Assembly (NCBI GenBank): GCA_910585765.1
Contig: CAJUES010000062.1
Span: 349-19,762, forward strand
From: an uncultured Lachnospiraceae bacterium
GTDB taxonomy: Bacteria; Bacillota; Clostridia; Lachnospirales; Lachnospiraceae
Direction: 5' to 3'
DNA length: 19,414 bases
Part shown: positions 6,858 to 13,195 of the stretch, piece by piece
Layout: every line of letters starts with the position of its first letter
How positions within the stretch are numbered: the first letter of the stretch is position 1
Program-made: the position numbers and the translations under genes
The notes under the pieces: generated by a model
The model's database searches: none
Seen by the model: only the letters and a program-made list of their open reading frames with translations
What the model was told of the DNA's origin: nothing

Positions 6858-7532
6858 ATGCAAGAAACATTAAAGACAAAAAACGGGTATCACGAGCAGG
6901 TTATCGAAAACAATCAGGTGACAGTTATGGGAGAGATCGTGAGTGAGTTCTCATTCAGCCATGAGATTTTTGGCGAGGGCTTCTATATGGTTGACATTCA
7001 GGTGGCAAGGCTGTCTGAGTCCATGGATATCATTCCGGTGATGATTTCAGAGAGGCTGCTCGATGTAAGCGGGGACTTTCGCGGCATGATGGTGGTGGTG
7101 AACGGTCAGTTCCGCTCTTACAACAGGCACGAGGAGCATAAAAATAAACTGGTCCTCTCCGTATTTGCGAGGGAGATCGAATTTGTGGAGGAGATCAGCG
7201 AGAACATCAAAACGAACCAGATCTTCCTTGACGGCTATGTGTGCAAGGAACCTGTATATAGAAAGACTCCTCTTGGCAGGGAGATCGCTGATCTGCTGCT
7301 GGCGGTCAACCGTCCGTATGGCAAGTCGGATTATATCCCGTGCATCTGCTGGGGAAGGAATGCCCGCTATGCCTCCAACTTTGAGGTGGGGGAGCGCTGT
7401 CTGGTGTGGGGGCGGATCCAGTCGAGGGAGTACATGAAAAAACTTTCCGAGGATGAGCTGGAAAAGAGGATCGCCTATGAGGTCTCTGTCAGCAAGCTTG
7501 AACTCCCGGAGGAGGGCGGGGAAGAGCTGTAG
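6858..7532 (+). CDS. SSB-like protein with two OB folds
   Basis: A 224-residue protein with two SSB-type OB domains in tandem. Domain 2 (about 119-217) is the clear one: NQIFLDGYV, YRKTPLGREIADLLLAVNRPYGKSDYIP, CICWGR (W165) and the C-strand ending GRIQSREY match the ssDNA-binding protein core. Domain 1 (about 19-110, VTVMGEIV ... VVVNGQFRSYNR) has the same strand order but has lost most ssDNA-contact residues. The C-terminus ends EEGGEEL, not the usual DDIPF-like tip that recruits partner proteins. The start at ATG 6858 has AAGGGAG about 10 bases upstream; ATG 6849 would touch that site. It probably acts on ssDNA but is not the main housekeeping SSB. Confidence in the fold is high, in the exact role moderate. 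Confidence 0.85.
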   Translation: MQETLKTKNGYHEQVIENNQVTVMGEIVSEFSFSHEIFGEGFYMVDIQVARLSESMDIIPVMISERLLDVSGDFRGMMVVVNGQFRSYNRHEEHKNKLVLSVFAREIEFVEEISENIKTNQIFLDGYVCKEPVYRKTPLGREIADLLLAVNRPYGKSDYIPCICWGRNARYASNFEVGERCLVWGRIQSREYMKKLSEDELEKRIAYEVSVSKLELPEEGGEEL

Positions 7533-7534
7533 AG

Positions 7535-7562
7535 GTTCACGCCAGGATCAGTTGGCGTGAAC
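7535..7562 (+). other. 10-bp stem-loop after the SSB-like gene
   Basis: GTTCACGCCA (7535-7544) and TGGCGTGAAC (7553-7562) are exact inverted repeats starting three bases after the stop. There is no U tract, so it may protect the 3' end or terminate only weakly. Confidence 0.5.
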
Positions 7563-7606
7563 AGTACTCTGCAGAGACATCAGCACAGATAAAAGAGAAA
7601 TCAACG

Positions 7607-7635
7607 TTGCAAAATCCTATGCAGTATGCTATCAT
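7607..7635 (+). promoter_or_regulatory. Promoter of the CobO-like gene
   Basis: TTGCAA (7607-7612), 17 bases, then TATCAT (7630-7635) with an extended TGC before it. Transcription should start near 7642, leaving about 100 bases of leader with some GC-rich pairing (GTGACG near 7653 with CGTCAC near 7675). No known riboswitch is recognised there. Confidence 0.72.
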
Positions 7636-7743
7636 GTTCGCAGTGATGATTGGTGACGGCGGTGGTATCCGGGGCGTCACGGCGATTGTTCATGGCCGCG
7701 CAGAAGAGTGCGGTCATAAGGAAAGGACATAAGGTATAGGTCT

Positions 7744-8235
7744 ATGGAAAAAGGATTGGTACAGGTATACGGTGGGGAAGGACATGGCAAATCCGCAGCG
7801 GCGCTTGGCAGGGCGATCCAGGTGGCAGGCACGGGCAGAGATGTGGTGATCATCAATTTTTTGAAAAAATGTCAGAACGAGGAATTTCTCAAAAGGCTGG
7901 AGCCGGAGATCAAGACATTTCGGTTTGAGAAGAGTGAGGAGGAATTTGCACAGCTTTCTGACGAGCGCAAGCAGGATGAGATCTACAATATCAAAAATGG
8001 CCTCAATTTTGCAAAGAAGGTTCTCACGACCGGTGAATGCGGTCTGCTGATCCTGGATGAGGTCCTTGGTCTGATTGACAATGGCATCATAACGATCGAG
8101 GATCTGCGGCATATCCTGGATGCGAGATCCGAGGATGTGGACATTATTTTGACGGGAATACGGCTCAACGACGACGTCTGCCAGCTGGCGGACGAGATCT
8201 ATAAGATCGAGGCAGTCAATTACAAGATATATTAG
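7744..8235 (+). CDS. CobO/BtuR-like P-loop ATPase (cob(I)alamin adenosyltransferase family)
   Basis: A 163-residue P-loop protein of the CobO/BtuR/CobP family, which normally transfers the adenosyl group of ATP to cob(I)alamin or cob(I)yrinate. The N-terminal Walker A is GGEGHGKS (residues 10-17), followed by AAALGRAIQVAG as in the family. VVIINFLKK is the second strand and LLILDEVLGLIDNGII is the Walker B region with the family's Asp-Glu pair. The protein is about 30 residues shorter than classical BtuR and lacks its C-terminal extension. Walker A has His-Gly-Lys-Ser where family members usually have Lys-Gly-Lys-Thr. No cobalamin genes or cobalamin riboswitch are nearby, so it could be a corrinoid adenosylator for one local enzyme or a relative with another substrate. 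It has its own promoter and terminator. Confidence 0.78.
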   Translation: MEKGLVQVYGGEGHGKSAAALGRAIQVAGTGRDVVIINFLKKCQNEEFLKRLEPEIKTFRFEKSEEEFAQLSDERKQDEIYNIKNGLNFAKKVLTTGECGLLILDEVLGLIDNGIITIEDLRHILDARSEDVDIILTGIRLNDDVCQLADEIYKIEAVNYKIY

Positions 8236-8280
8236 TGCCTGCGCTTCGCAGGTGCGGACGGCAGTCCGGACAGCCGTGGC

Positions 8281-8304
8281 AAAGGAGTCTTTTGGGACTC
8301 CTTT
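8281..8304 (+). terminator. Terminator of the CobO-like gene
   Basis: AAAGGAGTC (8281-8289) and GACTCCTTT (8296-8304) form a perfect 9-bp stem around a 6-base T/G loop, 46 bases after the stop. The tail ATGTGATTT is only moderately U-rich. A smaller CCTGCG/CGCAGG hairpin lies just upstream at about 8238-8252. Confidence 0.65.
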
Positions 8305-8318
8305 ATGTGATTTACCGG

Positions 8319-8347
8319 TTGACAGCCTGCATGCTAAGATATATAAT
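8319..8347 (+). promoter_or_regulatory. Perfect consensus promoter of the dap operon leader
   Basis: TTGACA (8319-8324), exactly 17 bases, then TATAAT (8342-8347). Both boxes match the vegetative sigma factor consensus without a mismatch. Transcription should start near 8354, just before the lysine riboswitch, so expression would be governed mainly by the riboswitch and not by promoter strength. Confidence 0.88.
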
Positions 8348-8373
8348 AAGAAAATATAAAAGAAGATTGAGAG

Positions 8374-8542
8374 ATTGGGTAGAGGTTGCGTTTTTTATCA
8401 GTACTTCCTATTCAGGTGTCAGGTGCCGTTTAGGTGGGAAGGAAAGGAAAAGACGCCGAAAGCAGGGGCAGCCTGGGGGCTTTTGCTTGGGCGTGCAGTT
8501 AAGAGCTGCACGACTGTCATCAGCAGATGGAGAGCTATCAGT
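8374..8542 (+). promoter_or_regulatory. Lysine riboswitch (L box) upstream of dapA
   Basis: The conserved lysine aptamer core is recognisable. AGAGGTTGCG lies at 8381-8390 and ATCAGTA at 8398-8404. CGCCGAAAGC is at 8454-8463. A strong P5-type hairpin pairs CGTGCAG (8492-8498) with CTGCACG (8506-8512). ACTGTCAT (8513-8520) and GGAGAGC (8529-8535) complete the core. The closing P1 helix pairs GGTAG (8378-8382) with CTATC (8535-8539). It senses lysine and lowers transcription of lysine/diaminopimelate genes, which agrees with dapA downstream. Confidence 0.9.
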
Positions 8543-8544
8543 AT

Positions 8545-8630
8545 CAGCTGGGTCCGGAGTTTTCCGGTCGGCTGCGTTTTGTGGGAGCATGATGCCGACC
8601 ATCTAGTGTGTAGATGATCGGTTTTCTTTT
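8545..8630 (+). terminator. Riboswitch expression platform: antiterminator and intrinsic terminator
   Basis: The terminator pairs CCGACCATCTA (8595-8605) with TAGATGATCGG (8611-8621), one mismatch, followed by TTTTCTTTT (8622-8630). GGTCGGC (8566-8572) is complementary to GCCGACC (8594-8600), so it can form an antiterminator that takes the terminator's 5' arm. GGTCGGC can instead be held by a hairpin pairing CAGCTG (8545-8550) with CGGCTG (8569-8574). This gives a plausible three-way switch in which lysine binding frees the terminator. Confidence 0.82.
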
Positions 8631-8656
8631 ATGCGCAGCCCCGTGCAGAGGAACTA

Positions 8657-8713
8657 AGGAACTGTAGGAAAATATCCTGCCCAAGCTGCATCGGTTATTT
8701 TTCTACAGTTCCT
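8657..8713 (+). repeat. 17-bp inverted repeat in the dapA leader
   Basis: Bases 8657-8673 and 8697-8713 are inverted repeats over 17 positions, with a single G-T pair that would be a wobble in RNA, around a 23-base loop. It lies after the riboswitch terminator and about 135 bases before the dapA start. It has no U tract. The remaining leader, 8714-8849, holds a weaker stem (CGAGTAG with CTGCTCG near 8738-8775) and the dapA ribosome-binding site; nothing else is recognised there. Confidence 0.75.
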
Positions 8714-8849
8714 AAGCCGCAAAACGGGGCGCGCGGCGAGTAGTGGAGAAGGTTGTCCCCCTGCTCGATTGCACACGGACACTCACAGGAATAAAGCTGG
8801 AGAGAAGTCACTCAGCTGGAGGAAAAATGTATTTTTAAGGAGGATTAGT

Positions 8850-9737
8850 ATGTCTATATTCAAAGGAGCAGGTGTTGCGATCGTCACACCGATGAAACCG
8901 AACGGGGAAGTGAACTATGAGGTATTTGCGAAGCTGATCGAATTCCAGGTCGCAAACAGTACGGATGCGATCATTGTGTGCGGGACGACGGGCGAGGCTT
9001 CCACGCTCACACACGAGGAGCATCTCGAGTGTATCCGCTTCTGCGTGGAGAAGGTCAATAAGAGGATCCCGGTGATCGCAGGAACCGGTTCGAACTGCAC
9101 CCAGACAGCGGTCTACCTCTCACAGGAGGCGGAGAAGGCAGGAGCTGACGGGCTGCTCATTGTCACGCCTTACTACAACAAGGCTACCCAGAAAGGACTC
9201 AAGGAGCACTATAAGCTGATCGCGCAGGCGGTTCGGATCCCCATCATCCTGTACAACATTCCGGGGAGGACCGGCGGTGTGAATCTCCTTCCGGAGACGA
9301 TCGTCTCGCTGTGTGAAGAGGAGCCGAACATTGTGGGCGTGAAGGATGCGACAGACAATTTTATCCAGTACGCGAAACTGATGGCGCTCGCGAAGGGGAA
9401 GGTGGATGTCTATTCTGGAAATGATAATCAGATCGTGCCGTTTCTGTCGCTTGGCGCAAAGGGTGTCATCTCCGTCCTTGCCAATATCGCGCCGCAGCAG
9501 ACACATGACATCTGTGCGAAGTATTTTGCGGGGGAGGTCGAGGAGAGTGCCAGACTGCAGCTCGAAGCGATAGAACTGATCGCAGCTCTGTTCAGCGAGG
9601 TCAATCCGATACCGGTCAAGAAGGCGATGAATCTGATGGGGCTGGAGGCAGGGCCTTTGAGAAGACCGCTGACAGAGATGGAGGATGCGACTGCCGCGAA
9701 GCTCGAGGCGGCGATGAGGAAGTACGGTCTTCTGTGA
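8850..9737 (+). CDS. dapA: 4-hydroxy-tetrahydrodipicolinate synthase
   Basis: A 295-residue DapA, normal in length. It condenses pyruvate with aspartate semialdehyde in the first committed step of diaminopimelate and lysine synthesis. Key residues are visible: the CGTTGE motif with T46 and T47, TPYYNK with Y109, Y135 and R140 in LYNIPGRTG, and the Schiff-base lysine K165 in VGVKDAT. ATG 8850 is chosen because AAGGAGG at 8837-8843 lies 6 bases upstream; the longer frame to 8769 has no such site. It is first in an operon with dapB (48-base gap) and the HisA-like gene, and is controlled by the lysine riboswitch. This makes feedback by lysine at the RNA level very likely. Confidence 0.98.
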   Translation: MSIFKGAGVAIVTPMKPNGEVNYEVFAKLIEFQVANSTDAIIVCGTTGEASTLTHEEHLECIRFCVEKVNKRIPVIAGTGSNCTQTAVYLSQEAEKAGADGLLIVTPYYNKATQKGLKEHYKLIAQAVRIPIILYNIPGRTGGVNLLPETIVSLCEEEPNIVGVKDATDNFIQYAKLMALAKGKVDVYSGNDNQIVPFLSLGAKGVISVLANIAPQQTHDICAKYFAGEVEESARLQLEAIELIAALFSEVNPIPVKKAMNLMGLEAGPLRRPLTEMEDATAAKLEAAMRKYGLL

Positions 9738-9785
9738 TGACAGCATGGTCTGCATACGGACGACAAGGTGAAAGGATATGTTAAA

Positions 9786-10541
9786 ATGACAAAGGTAATA
9801 ATGCATGGATGTAACGGTAAAATGGGGCAGATGATAACAGGGATCATCGCGTCAGATCCGGAGATCGAGATCGTGGCGGGAGTCGACGCGTCAGATCATA
9901 TCAGGAATACATACCCTGTGTTTTCCGATATTGAGGCATGTGATATTGCGGCGGATGTAGTGATCGATTTCTGCGTAGCAGAGGCAGTAGACGGACTTCT
10001 TGACTACTGTGTGGAGAGGCAGATCCCATGCGTGCTCTGCACGACAGGGCTCTCGGAAGCGCAGCTTGCGCATGTCGAGGAGGCCTCTAAGCGTGTGGCT
10101 GTGCTCAAGTCGGCAAATATGTCGCTCGGCATCAATGTGCTGCTCAAGCTACTGAAGGAGGCTGCCGGGATCCTGGTTCCGTCGGGATTTGACATCGAGA
10201 TCGTGGAGAAGCACCATAACCTCAAGGTAGATGCCCCGAGCGGGACGGCGCTAGCGCTCGCTGACAGTATCAATGAGGAATTTGACAACGAGTATGAGTA
10301 TGTCTATGACAGGAGCCAGGTGAGGGCAAAGCGCACGGACAAGGAAATCGGGATCAGTGCAGTGAGAGGCGGTACGATTGTGGGCGACCATGATGTGATC
10401 TTTGCGGGTGAGGACGAGGTGATCACATTTTCGCACAGGGCATACTCCAAGGCGCTTTTTGGAAAAGGTGCAGTGCAGGCGGCAAAATTTCTGAAGGATA
10501 AACCTGCGGGCAGATATGATATGAAGGATGTTGTTCGATAA
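9786..10541 (+). CDS. dapB: 4-hydroxy-tetrahydrodipicolinate reductase
   Basis: A 251-residue DapB, which reduces the DapA product with NAD(P)H in diaminopimelate/lysine synthesis. The N-terminal Rossmann motif is GCNGKMGQ (residues 8-15), and CTTGLS (85-90) lines the cofactor site. The catalytic signature EKHHNLKVDAPSGTAL (141-156) carries H143/H144 and K147, and RGGTIVGDHDVIFAG follows in the C-terminal domain. The start at ATG 9786 has AAAGGA 9 bases upstream; a GTG at 9768 overlaps the region holding that site. It is co-transcribed with dapA, as expected for consecutive pathway enzymes. The stop codon lies in a 14-bp palindrome. Confidence 0.98.
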   Translation: MTKVIMHGCNGKMGQMITGIIASDPEIEIVAGVDASDHIRNTYPVFSDIEACDIAADVVIDFCVAEAVDGLLDYCVERQIPCVLCTTGLSEAQLAHVEEASKRVAVLKSANMSLGINVLLKLLKEAAGILVPSGFDIEIVEKHHNLKVDAPSGTALALADSINEEFDNEYEYVYDRSQVRAKRTDKEIGISAVRGGTIVGDHDVIFAGEDEVITFSHRAYSKALFGKGAVQAAKFLKDKPAGRYDMKDVVR

Positions 10542-10551
10542 CACGTGTTAT
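10538..10551. repeat. Perfect 14-bp palindrome across the dapB stop codon
   Basis: ATAACACGTGTTAT is identical to its reverse complement and includes the TAA stop of dapB. It lies 3 bases before the GGAGG of the next gene. It may be an operator or chance; as an RNA it would have almost no loop. Confidence 0.5.
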
Positions 10552-10564
10552 TGCGGAGGCTTTG

Positions 10565-11353
10565 ATGGAATTTCGACCTTGTATAGATATACATAACGGG
10601 CAGGTCAAGCAGATCGTCGGCAGCTCGCTCGACGACACGGATGACCTTGCCAGGGAGAATTTTGTGGCGGCGAAGGGCGCGGATCATTACGCGCGGCTAT
10701 ACCGGGATAACGGGATAAAGGGAGGGCATATCATCCTGCTCAATCCTGCGTCAAGCCCGTATTATGAGGAGGACAGGGATCAGGCGCTGCGTGCGCTTGC
10801 AGCTTATCCCGGGGGACTCCAGATCGGCGGTGGCGTCAATGCTGACAATGCCGCCGCGTATCTCGAGGCGGGAGCTTCCCATGTGATTGTGACTTCTTAT
10901 GTGTTTCGGGATGGCCATATCAATATGGAGCATCTGAACAAGATCTGCAGGGCAGTGGGGAGAGAACATCTTGTGCTGGACTTGAGCTGCCGCGTGAGAA
11001 ACGATTGCTATTTTATCGTGACGGATCGCTGGCAGAAGTTTACGGAGGAGAAGGTGGATGAGTGCACGCTTGACATGCTGATGGGCTACTGTGATGAATT
11101 TCTGATCCATGCGGTGGATGTGGAGGGAAAGAGTCAGGGGATCGAGGAGATGCTTGTCAGACAGCTCGGGGAGTGGTGCGGCAGACCGGGCAGGAATGCC
11201 GTCACGTACGCGGGCGGCGTGCACAGCTATGAAGATATCGAGCTGTTGAGGACGCTTGGCAGGGGGAAGATCAATGTGACGATCGGGAGTGCACTTGACA
11301 TTTTTGGCGGAAGGCTTGTTTTTGAGGAGGTGCTCAGAAGAATAGGGAGCTGA
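10565..11353 (+). CDS. hisA: Eukaryotic-type HisA (HIS6-like) phosphoribosyl isomerase homologue
   Basis: A 262-residue TIM-barrel protein whose N-terminus, MEFRPCIDIHNGQVKQIVG, matches the HIS6-type (eukaryotic-like) branch of HisA. HisA isomerises ProFAR to PRFAR in histidine synthesis. The first catalytic Asp is D8 and the second is probably D185 in HAVDVEGKSQG. Phosphate-binding Gly stretches are QIGGGVN and TYAGGVHS, with NVTIGSALDIFGG near the end. Insertions relative to ordinary bacterial HisA, such as the LNPASSPYYEED region, agree with the HIS6 branch. ATG 10565 has GGAGG 5 bases upstream. It lies 23 bases after dapB in a lysine-controlled operon, with no other his gene visible. The family is clear; whether it serves histidine synthesis here is inferred. 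Confidence 0.88.
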   Translation: MEFRPCIDIHNGQVKQIVGSSLDDTDDLARENFVAAKGADHYARLYRDNGIKGGHIILLNPASSPYYEEDRDQALRALAAYPGGLQIGGGVNADNAAAYLEAGASHVIVTSYVFRDGHINMEHLNKICRAVGREHLVLDLSCRVRNDCYFIVTDRWQKFTEEKVDECTLDMLMGYCDEFLIHAVDVEGKSQGIEEMLVRQLGEWCGRPGRNAVTYAGGVHSYEDIELLRTLGRGKINVTIGSALDIFGGRLVFEEVLRRIGS

Positions 11354-11375
11354 ATCGCTTTCCGACAGGTTCAGG

Positions 11376-11407
11376 AAAAGCTTCGTGATGTTTGTCACGA
11401 AGCTTTT
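11376..11407. terminator. Bidirectional terminator between the dap operon and csp
   Basis: AAAAGCTTCGTGA (11376-11388) and TCACGAAGCTTTT (11395-11407) form a perfect 13-bp stem with a 6-base loop. The A-rich 5' side and T-rich 3' side make it usable from both strands, ending the HisA-like transcript and the convergent cold shock transcript. Confidence 0.88.
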
Positions 11408-11417
11408 ATCAGCAATC

Positions 11418-11618
11418 TTATAATTTGGTCACGTTCACCGCCTGCGGTCCCTTTTCACTGTTCACAATCTCGAACTCCACGTCAGCGCCCTCGTCGAGGG
11501 ATTTGAAGCCATCCATCAAAAGTCCTGTGTAATGTACGAAGATATCGTTGCCCGCCTCGTCAGAGATAAAGCCGTAACCTTTTTGGTTGTTAAACCATTT
11601 TACTGTACCTTTGTTCAT
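11418..11618 (-). CDS. Cold shock protein (CspA family)
   Basis: A 66-residue CspA-type single OB-fold protein that binds single-stranded RNA and DNA and loosens RNA structure. RNP1-like KGYGFI and RNP2-like DIFVHY are both present, and the start MNKGTVKWFN is typical. GGAGG lies just upstream of ATG 11618. The leader of about 93 bases between promoter and start contains nested pairing (CTCTC with GAGAG, then TCCTG with CAGGA, at about 11648-11693), as is common for csp mRNAs whose leader affects translation with temperature. That this leader does so is inference. Confidence 0.97.
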   Translation of the reverse strand: MNKGTVKWFNNQKGYGFISDEAGNDIFVHYTGLLMDGFKSLDEGADVEFEIVNSEKGPQAVNVTKL

Positions 11619-11717
11619 AATATAACCTCCAAGAAAAATTAGCTAACCTCTCGGAATCGCTCCTGAACCTGCACCTGCGGCAGGAATTGAGAGAACGATG
11701 TCCGATACAGCATTAAT

Positions 11718-11746
11718 ATAATAGCACAGCATTTAACAAATGTAAA
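11718..11746 (-). promoter_or_regulatory. Promoter of the cold shock gene
   Basis: On the minus strand TTTACA (11741-11746), 17 bases, then TATTAT (11718-11723), with a TG extended -10. Start of transcription near 11711. Confidence 0.75.
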
Positions 11747-11866
11747 GATATTCTGATTCGCTTTTTGGGAACCATGTTTTGCAGTAAGTGGGAGGTGTGT
11801 ACTTTTTGGCCTATGAGGTTTTACAGGATGAGATCATGTTAACGATTTGTGATGAGGGAGGTGTCA

Positions 11867-12622
11867 GTGTTGCAATCCGGTGAGGAGACAGGAAAGGGTA
11901 AGAAGGTTCGCTATAGTGTGCTGGTCGTGTCAGGGGGGACAAAAGGAACAGACAGACACTTTTCGACAAGCCTGGGAGTGTTTGTGGTCTTTTTGGCGGC
12001 AGCCGCCATTTTGACGATAGCGGCGTTGTCGTACTGCTTCGTTCTGGCGGGGGAGCTGAGCCGTGCCAACGACCAGGCGGCGCTGCTCGAGACGCGCGTA
12101 GCGGAACTTGCGCGACAGAATGAGGATTTGCTTGCGCAAAAGGTAGAAGTGGCGAAGGAAAATGAGGAGCTGCAGGAGAAGGTTGAGATTTTCAGTGATA
12201 CCATAAACGGAAAGGTACAGCAGGAGAAGGAGCGGGAAGCCATGATCGCGCAGGCGCATCTTCCCACCGGCTTTCCGCTGCGGGGAACAGCGTCCTACAA
12301 AGCGGAGGAGACTGAGCTGGAGGGGAATCCGATCGCGGTGTTCCATGCATCGCAGGGGACAAGCGTGGTCGCGACGGCAGACGGTACGGTCTCCTCGATC
12401 GCCGGCGATGCGGGAGCGGGGTATATCGTGATGATCGACCACGGCAACGGGTATTATTCCGTGTATAGAAACGGAGCGGTTCCCAAGGTCAAGGAAGGGG
12501 ACAGCGTGACGAATGCGACAGAACTTTTTAGTATCGAGACAGGAAAAGAGGATCTGGGATATCAGATCATAGAAAACGAGAGATATATCGATCCGCTGAG
12601 CTTCATGGAGACGTATGGCTAA
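11867..12622 (+). CDS. Membrane-anchored coiled-coil protein with degenerate LytM (M23-like) domain
   Basis: A protein of about 251 residues: a short basic cytoplasmic part, one membrane helix (about residues 36-60), a coiled coil (about 64-122, LLETRVAELARQNEDLL and onward), then a LytM/M23-like beta domain (about 135-250). In active M23 peptidases zinc is held by H-x3-D and H-x-H. Here the first site reads FHASQGTSVVA without the Asp, and the second reads IDHGNGYYSVYRNG, where the final His is Asn. It is therefore likely not a peptidase but a cell-wall regulator, like NlpD/EnvC-type activators or SpoIIQ-type scaffolds. AGGGAGG at 11855-11861 points to GTG 11867 or TTG 11870 as start; GTG or ATG codons at 11849-11852 lie before that site. 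No clear promoter was found in 11747-11848. Confidence 0.8.
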   Translation: MLQSGEETGKGKKVRYSVLVVSGGTKGTDRHFSTSLGVFVVFLAAAAILTIAALSYCFVLAGELSRANDQAALLETRVAELARQNEDLLAQKVEVAKENEELQEKVEIFSDTINGKVQQEKEREAMIAQAHLPTGFPLRGTASYKAEETELEGNPIAVFHASQGTSVVATADGTVSSIAGDAGAGYIVMIDHGNGYYSVYRNGAVPKVKEGDSVTNATELFSIETGKEDLGYQIIENERYIDPLSFMETYG

Positions 12623-12664
12623 AAGAGGCTCCGGGAGCCTGTTGGGAGCAAGGGGAGGGGGCGG

Positions 12665-12970
12665 TCATTCCGTCCCCTCCTGTCTGTCGGCAAGCCGTTC
12701 GAAGATCAGTTCGTACCCGTCACTGCCATAATTCAGGGAGCGGTTTACGCGGCTTATGGTTGCTGTCGAGGCGCCTGTTTTCTCTGCGATCTCGAGATAC
12801 GTCCTGTGATCGCGCAGCATGGTGGCGACTTCAAAACGCTGGGAGAGGGAGAGCAGTTCATTGACCGTGCACAGATCTTCGAGAAAATTGTAGCTTTCCT
12901 CCTTGGTTTCGAGACAGAGCAGCGCATCGATCAGATGGTCGACGGCATCGGTTCTTATTTTTTTGTTCAT
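12665..12970 (-). CDS. YerC/YecD-type TrpR-related regulator
   Basis: A 101-residue all-helical protein of the YerC family within the TrpR superfamily. The helix-turn-helix is at about residues 58-80, TYLEIAEKTGASTATISRVN, preceded by the typical LCTVNELLSLSQRFEVATML. Trp-repressor fold proteins bind DNA as dimers. ATG 12970 is the start; AGGAGG lies 12 bases upstream, which is a little far, and the GTG at 12994 would sit before that site. It converges with the LytM-like gene, with a GC-rich hairpin (12654-12680) over its stop, and diverges from the DUF1836 gene. Its own promoter carries repeats that suggest autoregulation. Confidence 0.9.
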   Translation of the reverse strand: MNKKIRTDAVDHLIDALLCLETKEESYNFLEDLCTVNELLSLSQRFEVATMLRDHRTYLEIAEKTGASTATISRVNRSLNYGSDGYELIFERLADRQEGTE

Positions 12971-13023
12971 GTCTTGATCTAACCTCCTGATCACATCTAA
13001 TATTTCATATGAAGGCTTTAATG

Positions 13024-13039
13024 CTGTAAAGTTTTACAG
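13024..13039. promoter_or_regulatory. Operator-like inverted repeat at the yerC transcription start
   Basis: CTGTAAA (13024-13030) and TTTACAG (13033-13039) are exact inverted repeats around GT. The predicted yerC transcript starts next to it at about 13041. The same 11 bases CTGTAAAGTTT recur at 13070-13080 across the -35 box, 46 bases away. Confidence 0.55.
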
Positions 13040-13047
13040 TTTTAAAT

Positions 13048-13076
13048 ATTCTAACATATTTGAGGCACCCTGTAAA
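13048..13076 (-). promoter_or_regulatory. Promoter of yerC
   Basis: On the minus strand TTTACA (13071-13076), 17 bases, then TAGAAT (13048-13053), with TG before the -10. Confidence 0.7.
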
Positions 13077-13100
13077 GTTTGGAACAAGAAAAATAGGCCA

Positions 13101-13135
13101 ATAGTATTGATAAGTAGTTTTGAATACTATATAAT
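13101..13135 (+). promoter_or_regulatory. Promoter of the DUF1836 gene with an overlapping inverted repeat
   Basis: TTGATA (13107-13112), 17 bases, then TATAAT (13130-13135). ATAGTATT (13101-13108) and AATACTAT (13123-13130) are exact 8-bp inverted repeats, 22 bases centre to centre (two helical turns), covering the -35 and reaching the -10. A dimeric regulator bound here would block RNA polymerase. Confidence 0.75.
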
Positions 13136-13195
13136 ATAAGCGAAACAGCAAATTGTGGGGCTTTGTATAGTATAGTGAAAGGCATGGTAAGGCAT

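Noticed and set aside
8235..8617. Open frames between the CobO-like gene and dapA
   Set aside because: They lie over the riboswitch and its promoter and have no coding signature.
8769..8849. 27-residue N-terminal extension of DapA
   Set aside because: DapA begins at MSIFKG; AAGGAGG lies 6 bases before that ATG.
8714..8849. T-box leader before dapA
   Set aside because: No TGGNACCGCG-type antiterminator sequence is present; the lysine riboswitch explains the control.
12654..12680. GC-rich hairpin between the LytM-like gene and yerC as a terminator
   Set aside because: It pairs over 11 positions but has no T tract on either side and overlaps the yerC stop, so it is noted only in the yerC entry.
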